A stretch of 64,000 bases of DNA from an uncultured Acidobacteriia bacterium (GTDB lineage: Bacteria; Acidobacteriota; Terriglobia; Bryobacterales; Bryobacteraceae): assembly GCA_903925975.1 (NCBI GenBank), contig CAIYHG010000181.1:37571-101570 (forward strand), in the 5' to 3' direction. This document shows positions 53,249 to 61,236 of this stretch, in pieces. Position 1 is the stretch's first letter. The number at the start of each line of letters is the position of its first letter. A program made the position numbers and the translations under genes. Under the pieces are notes generated by a model, which saw nothing but the letters and a program-made list of their open reading frames with translations, did not search any database and had not been told where the DNA came from.

Positions 53249-54831
53249 CGCGCAGCATCGGGTTTGTGGGGCGGACGCACTCGTCCGCGCCGGACCCCCT
53301 GGTCCGGCTGGCGGGTTCTCGCGTGCGTCCGGAGAAAGCCGACCAGGGGACCGGCTTGCAGGCCAGGGGGCCTGCTCCACTTTGCCTCGCGGCCCTCGTG
53401 GCGATAGCGGCGATTACCGTCACCGCGGCCGAAGCGCAACAGCCTCAGGCCACGCGCCAGCCGGCCGCCGACGCGCAGGAAATCGCGCGGCTCATTACCG
53501 CAAACGGACTGAAGGCCGACGTCTCTTTTCTGGCCTCGGACGCGCTCGAAGGGCGGGGAACGCCATCGCGCGGTCTCGATGTTGCCGCGGAGTTCCTGGC
53601 GGCGCAATTCCGTCGCGCCGGCCTCCAACCGGCTGGGGACGACGGCTACTTCCAGACGGCGAACTACGTCTTGCTCAAGCCCGGGGCTGGCGCCGTGGAC
53701 ATGACATTCCATGTGGGCGGGCGAAGTCTGCAAGTCGATCCGGCGCGGATGGGGCTGCTGCTGCCCTCGGCGGTAAGTTTGGACGGCAGCGCCGCCGAGT
53801 GGCTGGCGCGAAACGCGGGCGGAGCCGCGGAAACCGCTCAAGGCAAGGTGGTCCTCGTGCGCGGCGCGTTGATCGGGGGACCGGGCCAGGCCGGGGCCGC
53901 CATGACCATCCTTTTCGCGAATGATTCCAGCGTTCTCCGCCTCGCGCGCCGGCTTTCGCTGCAACCTGCCGGCGAAACAACGCCCGCAGCTCCAATCCTG
54001 GCCATATGGGACGACGCGCTTCGCCAGCAACTGGAGGGCGCGGCGGAGATTCGGGTTACCGCGCATATTCCGCCGCCGGATCGCGCGCCGGTGAAATTGC
54101 GCAATGTCGCCGGGATTCTGCGGGGCGCCGACCCGGCCCTGCGCGATTCCTACGTGGCCGTTACGGCGCATTACGACCACATGGGCACGCTCCCCGAGGG
54201 CGAGGGCGACCGCATCTACAACGGCGCCAACGACGACGCCAGCGGGGCTGCCACGGTGGTTGCCGCGGCCAATGCCCTGGCCGCGCTCCCTGAGAGGCCC
54301 AGGCGGAGCATCCTGTTCATCGAGTTCTTCGGGGAGGAGTTGGGACTCTGGGGGTCCCGCTACTATGTGGGGCATCCCGTGGTTCCTCTGGCGGATACGA
54401 TTGCCGATATCAATCTGGAGCAACTCGGCCGGACGGATAGCTCGGAAGGCCAAAACATCGGGATGATGAACCTGACCGGGTTCGACTTCACCACGTTGCC
54501 GGGGACATTCCGGGGGGCAGGCGCGGATTGCGGCGTCGAGGTAAAGAACGACGCGGCGCTGAGCGGCCGCTACTTCGCGGCCTCCGATAATGCCTCGTTC
54601 GCCGCGGCCGGGACGCCTTCCACCACGGCGTCGGTCACGTACGAATTCCCCGATTATCACGGTCTGGGGGATGAGTGGCCGAAGCTCGACTACGAAAATA
54701 TGGCGCGGGTTGGATGCGCCGTGACCCTGGCCGCGCGGCGCCTGGCCGATAGCGCGGATCTCCCGAAGTGGAATGCGGCGAATCCGCAAGTGGAGCGTTA
54801 TATCAAGGCCGCGCCGCAGTCGGCCAGGTAA
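53245..54831 (+). CDS. exported M28-family zinc aminopeptidase
   Basis: A 528-residue protein if it starts at the GTG 53245, which overlaps the OPT stop by four bases. About 45 residues from that start are read from an array of hairpins and look foreign. A cleavable signal appears only at LCLAALVAIAAITVTAAEA. A GTG at 53323 is another possible start. The peptidase domain carries AHYDHMG (zinc histidine), NGANDDASGAA (aspartate), EFFGEELGLWGS (glutamates) and the later HGLGDEWPKLDY. It cleaves amino acids from peptides. The OPT transporter upstream supports a peptide-use role. Confidence 0.88.
   Translation: MTRSIGFVGRTHSSAPDPLVRLAGSRVRPEKADQGTGLQARGPAPLCLAALVAIAAITVTAAEAQQPQATRQPAADAQEIARLITANGLKADVSFLASDALEGRGTPSRGLDVAAEFLAAQFRRAGLQPAGDDGYFQTANYVLLKPGAGAVDMTFHVGGRSLQVDPARMGLLLPSAVSLDGSAAEWLARNAGGAAETAQGKVVLVRGALIGGPGQAGAAMTILFANDSSVLRLARRLSLQPAGETTPAAPILAIWDDALRQQLEGAAEIRVTAHIPPPDRAPVKLRNVAGILRGADPALRDSYVAVTAHYDHMGTLPEGEGDRIYNGANDDASGAATVVAAANALAALPERPRRSILFIEFFGEELGLWGSRYYVGHPVVPLADTIADINLEQLGRTDSSEGQNIGMMNLTGFDFTTLPGTFRGAGADCGVEVKNDAALSGRYFAASDNASFAAAGTPSTTASVTYEFPDYHGLGDEWPKLDYENMARVGCAVTLAARRLADSADLPKWNAANPQVERYIKAAPQSAR
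53271..53375. repeat. array of four short hairpins at the start of the M28 gene
   Basis: Four stem-loops stand in a row. GCGGACG-CACT-CGTCCGC lies at 53271-53288. GCCGGACC-CCCT-GGTCCGGC lies at 53289-53308. An imperfect GCCGACC/GGACCGGC pair lies at 53338-53355. GCAGGCC-AGGG-GGCCTGC lies at 53358-53375. Three are perfect, with 7-8 bp stems and four-base loops, two of which are CCCT or its reverse complement AGGG. This looks like a mobile or structural repeat unit. I saw no other copy in the window. Confidence 0.65.
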
Positions 54832-54887
54832 GCCTGCGTTTAGCCGAAACGCCGTTCCCGGCGACCAGGCGCCGCAACGTGGCGGCG

Positions 54888-55187
54888 CTACGTCTTGGTT
54901 TTGCCCTTAGCCTTCGACTCGGGGGCTTCCTCGGCTTCCAGAGCGGCTTCCACCGGAGCGGCCGTGGGATCCACGGTCTTCAGCACGTCATTGAAGAGCG
55001 CTTGCTTCCGAAGATCCACCTTGGGAGGCGGGGCCGTCTCATGACGGAAATCGTGATCGTTATGGCAGGTTCGGCACCGCACCTTGGCCGCTTCGGCGTT
55101 CATCACCGAAACCACCAGATGATTCATAACGCGTTTGCAACGGACGCAATAATCGTCAATATCGTCGCCGAGACGAACTTCACGCAT
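54888..55187 (-). CDS. small zinc-ribbon-like protein
   Basis: A 99-residue protein with two cysteine pairs at the N-terminus, CVRC and CRTC with a histidine after it (CRTCHNDHDF). They probably form a zinc ribbon. The rest is acidic and Lys/Ala-rich. The pattern Y-C-V-R-C-K-R-V is seen in acidobacterial small proteins of unknown role. It is nine bases after the 55197 gene on the same strand, so they are co-transcribed. Confidence 0.75.
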   Translation of the reverse strand: MREVRLGDDIDDYCVRCKRVMNHLVVSVMNAEAAKVRCRTCHNDHDFRHETAPPPKVDLRKQALFNDVLKTVDPTAAPVEAALEAEEAPESKAKGKTKT

Positions 55188-55196
55188 TGAGGGCTC

Positions 55197-55514
55197 CTAA
55201 CCGGCCGGCGCCTGCGCCGCAGGCTCCGGTTCGGCATGCTGCTTCACTTCCGGCAGAACCCATTGCGCGGGCTCCAGGCCGACGTATTTGCAGATGCGCA
55301 GTTCGCCGTTTTCGGTTTCCAGCAGATCGCCGACGCCCAGCGGCTCGCCCGCTTCCTTCAGCAACCGCCACGCATCGTACTCGTTCTGCGCTTCCACGCT
55401 TCCCCGCAACTCGTAATCTCTGGGCTTCGCCTGCGCGCAACCGGATACATGCGGCGCCCATCGAAACTGCTGCCGGGGCAGATCCTTCATGCGGTGCACT
55501 CTATAGGCCGGCAT
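55197..55514 (-). CDS. hypothetical protein
   Basis: A 105-residue protein. Residues 5-85 form a mixed alpha/beta domain (PRQQFRWAPHVSGCAQAKPR, YELRGSVEAQNEYDAWRLLK, PLGVGDLLETENGELRI) and the last 15 are Ala/Glu/Pro-rich. The R-D-Y-E-x-x-G-x-V-E-A-x-N-x-Y-x-A-W text suggests a conserved acidobacterial family. Function unknown. Confidence 0.7.
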   Translation of the reverse strand: MPAYRVHRMKDLPRQQFRWAPHVSGCAQAKPRDYELRGSVEAQNEYDAWRLLKEAGEPLGVGDLLETENGELRICKYVGLEPAQWVLPEVKQHAEPEPAAQAPAG

Positions 55515-55723
55515 AGCCTACATTGTAATCGAAGGCGGCGCCGCCAACGCGCCCGGCTCGCTCCTGCCCGATCAACGCCCGCGCGTCTTCGGGCGCGCCA
55601 GGCGCGTAGCACAGCCCCTGCGGGCGCAAGTCCGGGAGCGGTCTACTTCCCATGTTAGAATTAGGCGTACCCCCTCCCTTAGGTTTCAAACCGAAGTCAA
55701 GTTAGGTAAACGCCAAAACTTCT

Positions 55724-56101
55724 ATGCAGAAACAGGAACCGAAGCGAGTACTGGCCGTACTCAGCGATTTGTTCTTCTCGGTCAAGCTCTCCGATGCGGC
55801 CAAGAGGTCTGGCCTTGCGCTCGAGTTTGTGAAAGACGCGCAGCAAGTCCTCGAAAAGGCGCAGCACAAACCGTCGTTGATTATCTTCGATCTGAACTAC
55901 GAAGCGGCGGCGGCGCTGACGTTGATTGCAACGCTCAAGAGCCGGCCCGAAACGAAGGGCATCAGCCTGATCGGCTACGTATCGCACGTGCAGGGCGAGT
56001 TGAAGCAGCAGGCGCACGAAGCGGGATGCGATATGGTGATGGCGCGCTCGGCATTCTCGCAGAACATTCCCCAAATCTTCAAACGCCACTCCGGCAACTA
56101 G
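55724..56101 (+). CDS. receiver-like (pseudo-receiver) single-domain protein
   Basis: A 125-residue protein with the size and layout of a CheY-type receiver. The phosphorylation-site aspartate is likely D56 in SLIIFDLNYEA. The usual acidic pair near residue 12 is reduced to one aspartate (AVLSDLFFS). The late K-P is replaced (VMARSAFSQ), so signalling may not use phosphorylation. No kinase or output gene is adjacent. Confidence 0.75.
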   Translation: MQKQEPKRVLAVLSDLFFSVKLSDAAKRSGLALEFVKDAQQVLEKAQHKPSLIIFDLNYEAAAALTLIATLKSRPETKGISLIGYVSHVQGELKQQAHEAGCDMVMARSAFSQNIPQIFKRHSGN

Positions 56102-56220
56102 ACGCCGCGCCGCGTCCCTCGTACCTACCTGTCCGGCTGCGCTTGCGCGCGGGCTCACTTGTCTTGGAGATCCATCAATCTGGAGGCAATTGCGGGCAAG
56201 CTTGAGGCGCCCATCACGAA

Positions 56221-56478
56221 TCAGCCGGCGTAGCGGTCGCGGCAGGTTTCGGAACAGAAGTAGATCGTCTGCCCTTTGACCTGGCGCTGCAGGCTCGCGG
56301 CGGGGGAAACATACGCGCCGCAAACGGGGTCCTTCTTTAGTTCGCCGCCGGAAGGAATGTCGGGTCTGGGCTGAGACTGCGCGGGGGGCCGGCGGGCCGA
56401 CGCGAAGGCGCGAATCGCCGAACGCACGATCAGGAAGAGCAGGAGATAGGCGAGGAGTTCGAGGAGCGACCGAAACAT
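56221..56478 (-). CDS. membrane-anchored YHS-like metal-binding protein
   Basis: An 85-residue protein. Residues 4-22 are a membrane helix (SLLELLAYLLLFLIVRSAI). A Pro/Arg linker is followed by DPVCGAYV and YFCSETCRDRY, the YHS-like cysteine arrangement for a metal ion. It probably handles copper or another soft metal at the membrane, a family-based inference. A strong GC hairpin lies right before its start codon. Confidence 0.8.
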   Translation of the reverse strand: MFRSLLELLAYLLLFLIVRSAIRAFASARRPPAQSQPRPDIPSGGELKKDPVCGAYVSPAASLQRQVKGQTIYFCSETCRDRYAG

Positions 56479-56483
56479 GGGGT

Positions 56484-56510
56484 CGGGGCGGGAGTCTGGC
56501 TCCCGCCCCG
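56484..56510 (-). terminator. GC-rich hairpin between the TPR and YHS genes
   Basis: CGGGGCGGGAG (56484-56494) and CTCCCGCCCCG (56500-56510) pair perfectly with a 5-base loop. It stands eight bases after the TPR gene stop and five bases before the YHS start on the minus strand. There is no T-run. It may end the TPR mRNA, protect it, or limit translation of the YHS gene. Confidence 0.5.
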
Positions 56511-56518
56511 GAATCCAA

Positions 56519-57679
56519 TTACTTCTTCTTCGTGGTAGTAGTGGACTTCTTGGCGTTGGGGTCGCTGAACCTGGTTTCCACCGTGGCTCCCAGCGTCGTC
56601 AGCATGTCCTTGGCGGGCTGAGCGTACGGCCCGTCCGGGGCGAGCGACAAGTACTTCTGGAAGGCTTCGTTGGTTCCGGCTACCGGGGTGATCTTGCCGT
56701 CCGCGCTAATCTGAGCCTTGCTCATCAGCGAGACGCCGTACTGGTAGTAGGCATCAGCGTAGTTCGGGTCGGTCTCGATGGCCTTCTTGAAGGCCTCCAC
56801 AGCGGAGTCGGCGCTGCCCGCGTTGACCATGATGGCGCCAAGGTTGTAGTAATACTTGCCCGCTCCGGGCGGATCGAGAGCGGCCGCTTTCACGATCTCG
56901 GCTTGCGCTTCGGCGTACTTCTTGACGCTGGCCAAGCCGCGCCCGAAGTTATTGTGGAAGCCGGCTTCCGTGGGCTTCAGCGTGATCGCCTGCCCGTAGG
57001 CATCGATGCCTTTTTGGATAAGGGCATCGCGCTCGGCTCCGGTCTTCGTAGTCGCGAGCCCGAATTCCGCATCGCCGAGGTTGCACCATACGGCGGTCTG
57101 TTTCACATCGAGAGTGGAAGCGAGTTCCAACTTTGCGACGGCTTCGGGCCAGTTCTTCGCTTCGATGGCGGTCATGCCGGCGGTGAAGGCGTCGTTCAGT
57201 TCCTTGTTCTTCTTCATCGCCTCTTCGCGCTGTTTCAGAGCGGCTTCAACGGCAGCCTTCTCTTCGCCGGAGAGTCCCTTGGTTGCGGCGGCGAGATTGC
57301 CCGACTGGGCGGCAGCTGACATGGCCTGATCCCGGGCGGCCGTGTTTTCCTTCGCTTTTGCAAGGTCAAACTTCAGCGGCGTGCCAGACGACGCGCCCTT
57401 AACGCCGGCCTGGAAGTCCACTACCTTGTCGTCTACCAAGATGGATACGGTGAACGTGCCGCCAACGGGCAGGCCCATATAAAGGAAATGACCTTTGTTA
57501 TCCGTCTTTGTTTCGTAGTTCTGCTTGACGTCCGTTCTTTCAAGCTTAACGACGGCCTTAGCCAGCGGCTTGCCGTCCAATCCGATCACGTCGCCTTCGA
57601 TCCTGGATGTTTGTGCGACCGAAGCAGCGGCTAGGAGCACAATTCCGGCAACGGCTCCGGCCAATTTGCGGAACTTCAT
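56519..57679 (-). CDS. exported protein with carboxypeptidase-like and TPR domains
   Basis: A 386-residue protein with a signal peptide (1-22, ending SVAQ). Residues 23-95 are a CarboxypepD_reg-like beta-sandwich (RIEGDVIGLDGKPLAKAVVK, GHFLYMGLPVGGTFTVSIL). From about 170 it has TPR repeats (AVAKLELASTLDVKQTAVW, AIELKPTEAG-type, AVEAFKKAIETDPNYADAYY). A Lys/Thr tail ends the protein. GGAGG precedes ATG 57679. Confidence 0.85.
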   Translation of the reverse strand: MKFRKLAGAVAGIVLLAAASVAQTSRIEGDVIGLDGKPLAKAVVKLERTDVKQNYETKTDNKGHFLYMGLPVGGTFTVSILVDDKVVDFQAGVKGASSGTPLKFDLAKAKENTAARDQAMSAAAQSGNLAAATKGLSGEEKAAVEAALKQREEAMKKNKELNDAFTAGMTAIEAKNWPEAVAKLELASTLDVKQTAVWCNLGDAEFGLATTKTGAERDALIQKGIDAYGQAITLKPTEAGFHNNFGRGLASVKKYAEAQAEIVKAAALDPPGAGKYYYNLGAIMVNAGSADSAVEAFKKAIETDPNYADAYYQYGVSLMSKAQISADGKITPVAGTNEAFQKYLSLAPDGPYAQPAKDMLTTLGATVETRFSDPNAKKSTTTTKKK

Positions 57680-57755
57680 AATACCTCCGTACAAATAAAC
57701 AAGTTTCTACCGAAACAACAGTATAGCGTAATCGTACAGACTCGCGAAGGGCCGC

Positions 57756-58229
57756 TTACTCGTCAAATAGCCCAATTTGGGTCTTGGGCGCTGCCTTGGC
57801 GCGTTTGCGGAGAGGGCTCCCCACAACGCCCAGCACTTCGGCCGAACGCAGCGCGGCGCGCGGCACGAACACCCGCTGCTGGTTGCTGTAAGGGTCTGGG
57901 GGGATGATGCTGAAGCCGTATGGCTCAAACTGCAGCAGGTTGTTGGGGATGACGCCTTCGATCGCCTCCCCGTCGCGGAACTGCAAGGTGACCCACAGGC
58001 CCTCCATTTTGGGCCGGGTATGGAAAACCCGCCTCCCCCCGTCGGCCGTTTCGAATTCCCGCACAAAAGAGACAGTCTTGATTTCTTCAAACGGGACGGT
58101 GACCAGTTTGCCTTCCAGGGAGAGCACCTCTACGCCTGCAGGTTGAACAAAAGACAGTGGGTTAACGTACCCGACGAGGGGCTCCTTCTCGAAGCGCCGA
58201 AGAATCGCCTTCTTGGTGGAAGCGGCCAA
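57756..58229 (-). CDS. conserved hypothetical protein
   Basis: A 157-residue protein with LWVTLQFRDGEAIEGVIPNN and LLQFEPYGFSIIPPDPYSNQ. These look like a conserved acidobacterial cytoplasmic domain of unknown function. Residues 35-60 (VEVLSLEGKLVTVPFEEIKT) give a second beta-rich module. It is divergent from the recombinase, with 62 bases between the starts. Confidence 0.7.
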   Translation of the reverse strand: MAASTKKAILRRFEKEPLVGYVNPLSFVQPAGVEVLSLEGKLVTVPFEEIKTVSFVREFETADGGRRVFHTRPKMEGLWVTLQFRDGEAIEGVIPNNLLQFEPYGFSIIPPDPYSNQQRVFVPRAALRSAEVLGVVGSPLRKRAKAAPKTQIGLFDE

Positions 58230-58291
58230 ATATCGCCTCTTTGTTGCGTCTATGTTTCAAACATTTAGGCGCTTATTGTATCATTGGCACG

Positions 58292-59200
58292 ATGCCCGGA
58301 GTGATCGCCGAGACCGCGCCTACCCTGCAAGGCGCCACGGCGGCGTTCCTCGCCTTCTGCCGCCTCGAAAAGGGTTTGTCCACCAACTCCTTACAAGCCT
58401 ATTCTACTGATCTTTCTAGTCTTAGCGCATTCTTCGTAGACTCCGGGAATGTCCCTGCCCAGGAGGGCTTGGAAACATATGTGGACTCCTTGTACAAATC
58501 CGAACTGAGCCCACGGACGATCGCGCGGCGGCTGGCCACGCTCCGCAATTTTTACCGTTTTCTGCTGCGGGAGAGGCGCATCGAGGCCGACCCTTCCGAG
58601 TACTTGAAGTCCCCGAAGCAGTGGCAAACAATTCCTAAGTTCTTGAATTTGGAAGAGATTAACCGCATAATACAGACCCCCGACATTTCCCGGCCGGCGG
58701 GGGTTCGCGACCGGGCGATGTTGGAACTCTTGTATGCGACCGGGTTGCGGGTTTCCGAGCTCTGCCGCTTGGGCGTGGGGGATTTGAATCTGGAACTTGG
58801 GTACGTGAGAACCGTCGGCAAAGGGAATAAGCAGCGCTTGATCCCCGCCGGCAAGCAGGCGCTCCAGGCGGTTCGGGACTACCTGGGCGAAGCGAGGGGC
58901 GCGCTGCTGAAGGGTAAGACGAGCAAATATCTGTTTGTTACGGGCCGTGGAGGGTGTATGACGCGCCAGGGGTTTTGGAAACTGCTTGGCGGCTACGGCA
59001 GAAAAGCTGGAATCTTTCGCCAATTGACGCCGCACGTTTTCCGGCACAGTTTCGCTACGCATTTGCTGGAAGGCGGCGCGGATCTCCGCAGCGTGCAAAC
59101 CATGTTGGGGCACGCCGATATATCCACGACGCAGATATATACCCATGTCATGCGGTCGAGGCTGCGGGACGCCATCAACCGGCATCACCCACGCGCCTGA
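58292..59200 (+). CDS. xerD: tyrosine recombinase, XerC/XerD type
   Basis: A 302-residue recombinase that resolves chromosome dimers at dif. The SAM-like N-terminal domain (TNSLQAYSTDLSSLSAFF) is followed by the catalytic residues R153 (ATGLRVSELC), K177 (VGKGNKQR), H248 and R251 (PHVFRHSFATHLLEGG), H274 (MLGHADISTTQ) and Y283 (IYTHV). All six are intact. The size and motif spacing fit housekeeping Xer rather than a phage integrase. XerC versus XerD cannot be separated from the sequence alone. I use ATG 58292. Confidence 0.92.
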   Translation: MPGVIAETAPTLQGATAAFLAFCRLEKGLSTNSLQAYSTDLSSLSAFFVDSGNVPAQEGLETYVDSLYKSELSPRTIARRLATLRNFYRFLLRERRIEADPSEYLKSPKQWQTIPKFLNLEEINRIIQTPDISRPAGVRDRAMLELLYATGLRVSELCRLGVGDLNLELGYVRTVGKGNKQRLIPAGKQALQAVRDYLGEARGALLKGKTSKYLFVTGRGGCMTRQGFWKLLGGYGRKAGIFRQLTPHVFRHSFATHLLEGGADLRSVQTMLGHADISTTQIYTHVMRSRLRDAINRHHPRA

Positions 59201-59255
59201 GCGGACACTCCGGTCCGGCCGGCGCGGGAAGCGATAGGGACTTGAAGCGCTTGCA

Positions 59256-60566
59256 ATGAGCGATTACATCTACATGTTGGAGAGCCGCCTGACTCCCGAA
59301 CAGAATCAGGCGGTGGCGGCAGTTCAGACCGCCGCGGTGGAAGCGGGCCTCAACGTGTTCCTGACGGGCGGCGCGATGCGCGACGTGCTCGGCGGCTACC
59401 CGATTCGCGACCTGGATTTCGCGGTGGAAGGCAACGCGATGAAAGTCGCCAAGGGCGTTTGCTCGGCGGCACGGGCCCGGCAAGCAACCGTCGACGAGCT
59501 CCGCAAGAGCGTCGAGCTGGAATTCCCCACCGGCGTCACCGCGCAGATCGCGATGACGCGGCAAGAGAAGACCTCGCGCGCGGGCGCCAAGCCGCAGATC
59601 TCGCAGGCAACCATTCAGGAGGACCTCAGGGGCCGCGACTTTACGTGCAATGCCATAGCCCTGTCGCTCAATAAGGCGTCGCGCGGCCTGCTGCTGGACC
59701 CTCTGAACGGGCTGGCGGACATCGAGCGCCGCGAGTTGCGCGCGGCCGGCCCCTACGGGTTCTACGATGACCCGTCGCGTCTGCTGCGCGCCGTGCGCTT
59801 CTGCGTGCGCTTCGGGTTTGCGGTCGAAGAGCGAACCCAACTGCAAATGGCCAACGCGCGGGAAGCCGGAGTAGAGTCGCTGATTCCGCCGCGGGCGCTT
59901 GGGGATGAGTTGGTGCGCATTTCGGTCGAGGACAGCCCCGGCGAAGTCATACAGGCGCTGGCCGATGCGGGGATGCTTCCGCTATTCTCGCCGTCCCTTG
60001 CCGGGGCCAAGCTGAATTCCGCCGGCTTGGGCCGTTTCGAGAAGCTTGTGCGCGCGCTGCCCGGCGCGGCGAATTGGCGCGCGGCCCGTATGGGGCCTTT
60101 CTTCTACGCGCTCACCGAAAAGTTCACTCCCAAGGAAAAGCTGGCGCTCATCCGCGGCGTCGCCCTGACCAAGGGGGAGGTCGATATTTGGCAGAAGTTG
60201 GAGCCGCGCGCGCGCAAACTGGAAACGGCGCTCCGCTCGCCGCGTATCCGCAAGCCTTCGCACGTATACCGTCTCGTCTCGGAAGCCCCTCCGGACGAAA
60301 TCATCTATCTGCTCTATCACTCCGCGGTGAAGCCCGTCCGGGAACGCCTGCGGAATTACTTCCAGAAGTACCTGCCCGCCGTTGAGGAAATCACGCCGGA
60401 AGAGTGGGCCGCATTGGAGGGTGCGCCGGGCACGCCGAAGAACAACAAGGCCCGCGAAGCGTTCTTGACGAACCGGCTTGACCGGCGGCCGCCGAAGGCG
60501 CCCGCTCCGGAGGGCGCGCCCGAAGCGGAGCCGGAAGAACAGCCCGCGCCGCGAAGAGGCCGCTGA
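59256..60566 (+). CDS. cca: tRNA nucleotidyltransferase/poly(A) polymerase (CCA-adding type)
   Basis: A 436-residue class II nucleotidyltransferase. The active site is GGAMRDVLGG with IRDLDFAVEGN, and the two aspartates are in DLD. RGRDFTCNAIAL and DDPSRLLRAVRFCVRFGF are the family motifs. It adds or repairs CCA at tRNA 3' ends or adds poly(A). The two cannot be told apart here. The tail is Pro/Glu/Ala-rich. It lies 55 bases after the recombinase. Confidence 0.92.
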   Translation: MSDYIYMLESRLTPEQNQAVAAVQTAAVEAGLNVFLTGGAMRDVLGGYPIRDLDFAVEGNAMKVAKGVCSAARARQATVDELRKSVELEFPTGVTAQIAMTRQEKTSRAGAKPQISQATIQEDLRGRDFTCNAIALSLNKASRGLLLDPLNGLADIERRELRAAGPYGFYDDPSRLLRAVRFCVRFGFAVEERTQLQMANAREAGVESLIPPRALGDELVRISVEDSPGEVIQALADAGMLPLFSPSLAGAKLNSAGLGRFEKLVRALPGAANWRAARMGPFFYALTEKFTPKEKLALIRGVALTKGEVDIWQKLEPRARKLETALRSPRIRKPSHVYRLVSEAPPDEIIYLLYHSAVKPVRERLRNYFQKYLPAVEEITPEEWAALEGAPGTPKNNKAREAFLTNRLDRRPPKAPAPEGAPEAEPEEQPAPRRGR

Positions 60567-60575
60567 GCGGAACCG

Positions 60576-61040
60576 CTACTGAACTTTTCCCATCCCGGCG
60601 CCGGACAGCAGGAACACCGAGGCGTTGCGCGCCGAGTGCGCCAGAACCTGCCGGTGATCGGCCGGAATCCCCGCAGTGCGGAACTCGTGCTGAGCGAGTT
60701 TCACGGCCGCGCGGTTTTCCTCAGACCGCACAATTCGGCCGAAAGCGAACAATTGCAGCGGCGCCACGTTGTGCAACAGGACGGGCCAGACGATGTGCAG
60801 TTCCACTTGCAGCCCGACTGGAAGCGGACGGTCCGTCTCGAAGAGCACCCCTCCGCTCGAAAGGTCCATCGTCCTGCCGGTCCCCTGGTCGACAACCTTA
60901 CGCCGGCGCATCAGCTTCCAACGCAGATCCAGCCGGAGGTCGTAACGATTATCCCCGCGGCGTTCGCCCGCTATGGTCTCAGCTTCGCCGATGCCGTCGT
61001 CCCACAAGGCTATGTCTTCCAGTCCCGAGTTGTTATGCAT
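60576..61040 (-). CDS. PilZ-domain protein
   Basis: A 154-residue protein with the PilZ signature: RRGDNRYDLRLDLRWK provides the R-x-x-x-R element and DLSSGGVLFE the D-x-S-x-x-G element. PilZ domains bind cyclic-di-GMP. No partner domain or adjacent GGDEF/EAL gene is visible. Several N-terminal starts are possible (ATG 61040 used). Confidence 0.85.
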   Translation of the reverse strand: MHNNSGLEDIALWDDGIGEAETIAGERRGDNRYDLRLDLRWKLMRRRKVVDQGTGRTMDLSSGGVLFETDRPLPVGLQVELHIVWPVLLHNVAPLQLFAFGRIVRSEENRAAVKLAQHEFRTAGIPADHRQVLAHSARNASVFLLSGAGMGKVQ

Positions 61041-61236
61041 GGCAACGAGTCCATTATGCGGGCGCGTTCCGGGGAGGGGTAGTCATGTAAGTACTCTGCT
61101 GGTACTCTTCGTTCTAGGAGAACCGCCGATACCCTTCGTTAACTTGCATTGTGCGCGGCGATGGCGTGCGCAGCCCGGAGCGGAGCGATGGTGGCGGTAG
61201 AGCCCTGCTGGTATTCTCTAAGTACAGGAGTCGCAA

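Noticed and set aside
55501..55653. 50-codon minus-strand frame starting at ATG 55653
   Set aside because: It has no ribosome site close to its ATG, overlaps the next gene start by 14 bases and lacks recognisable content. I leave it open but do not call it.
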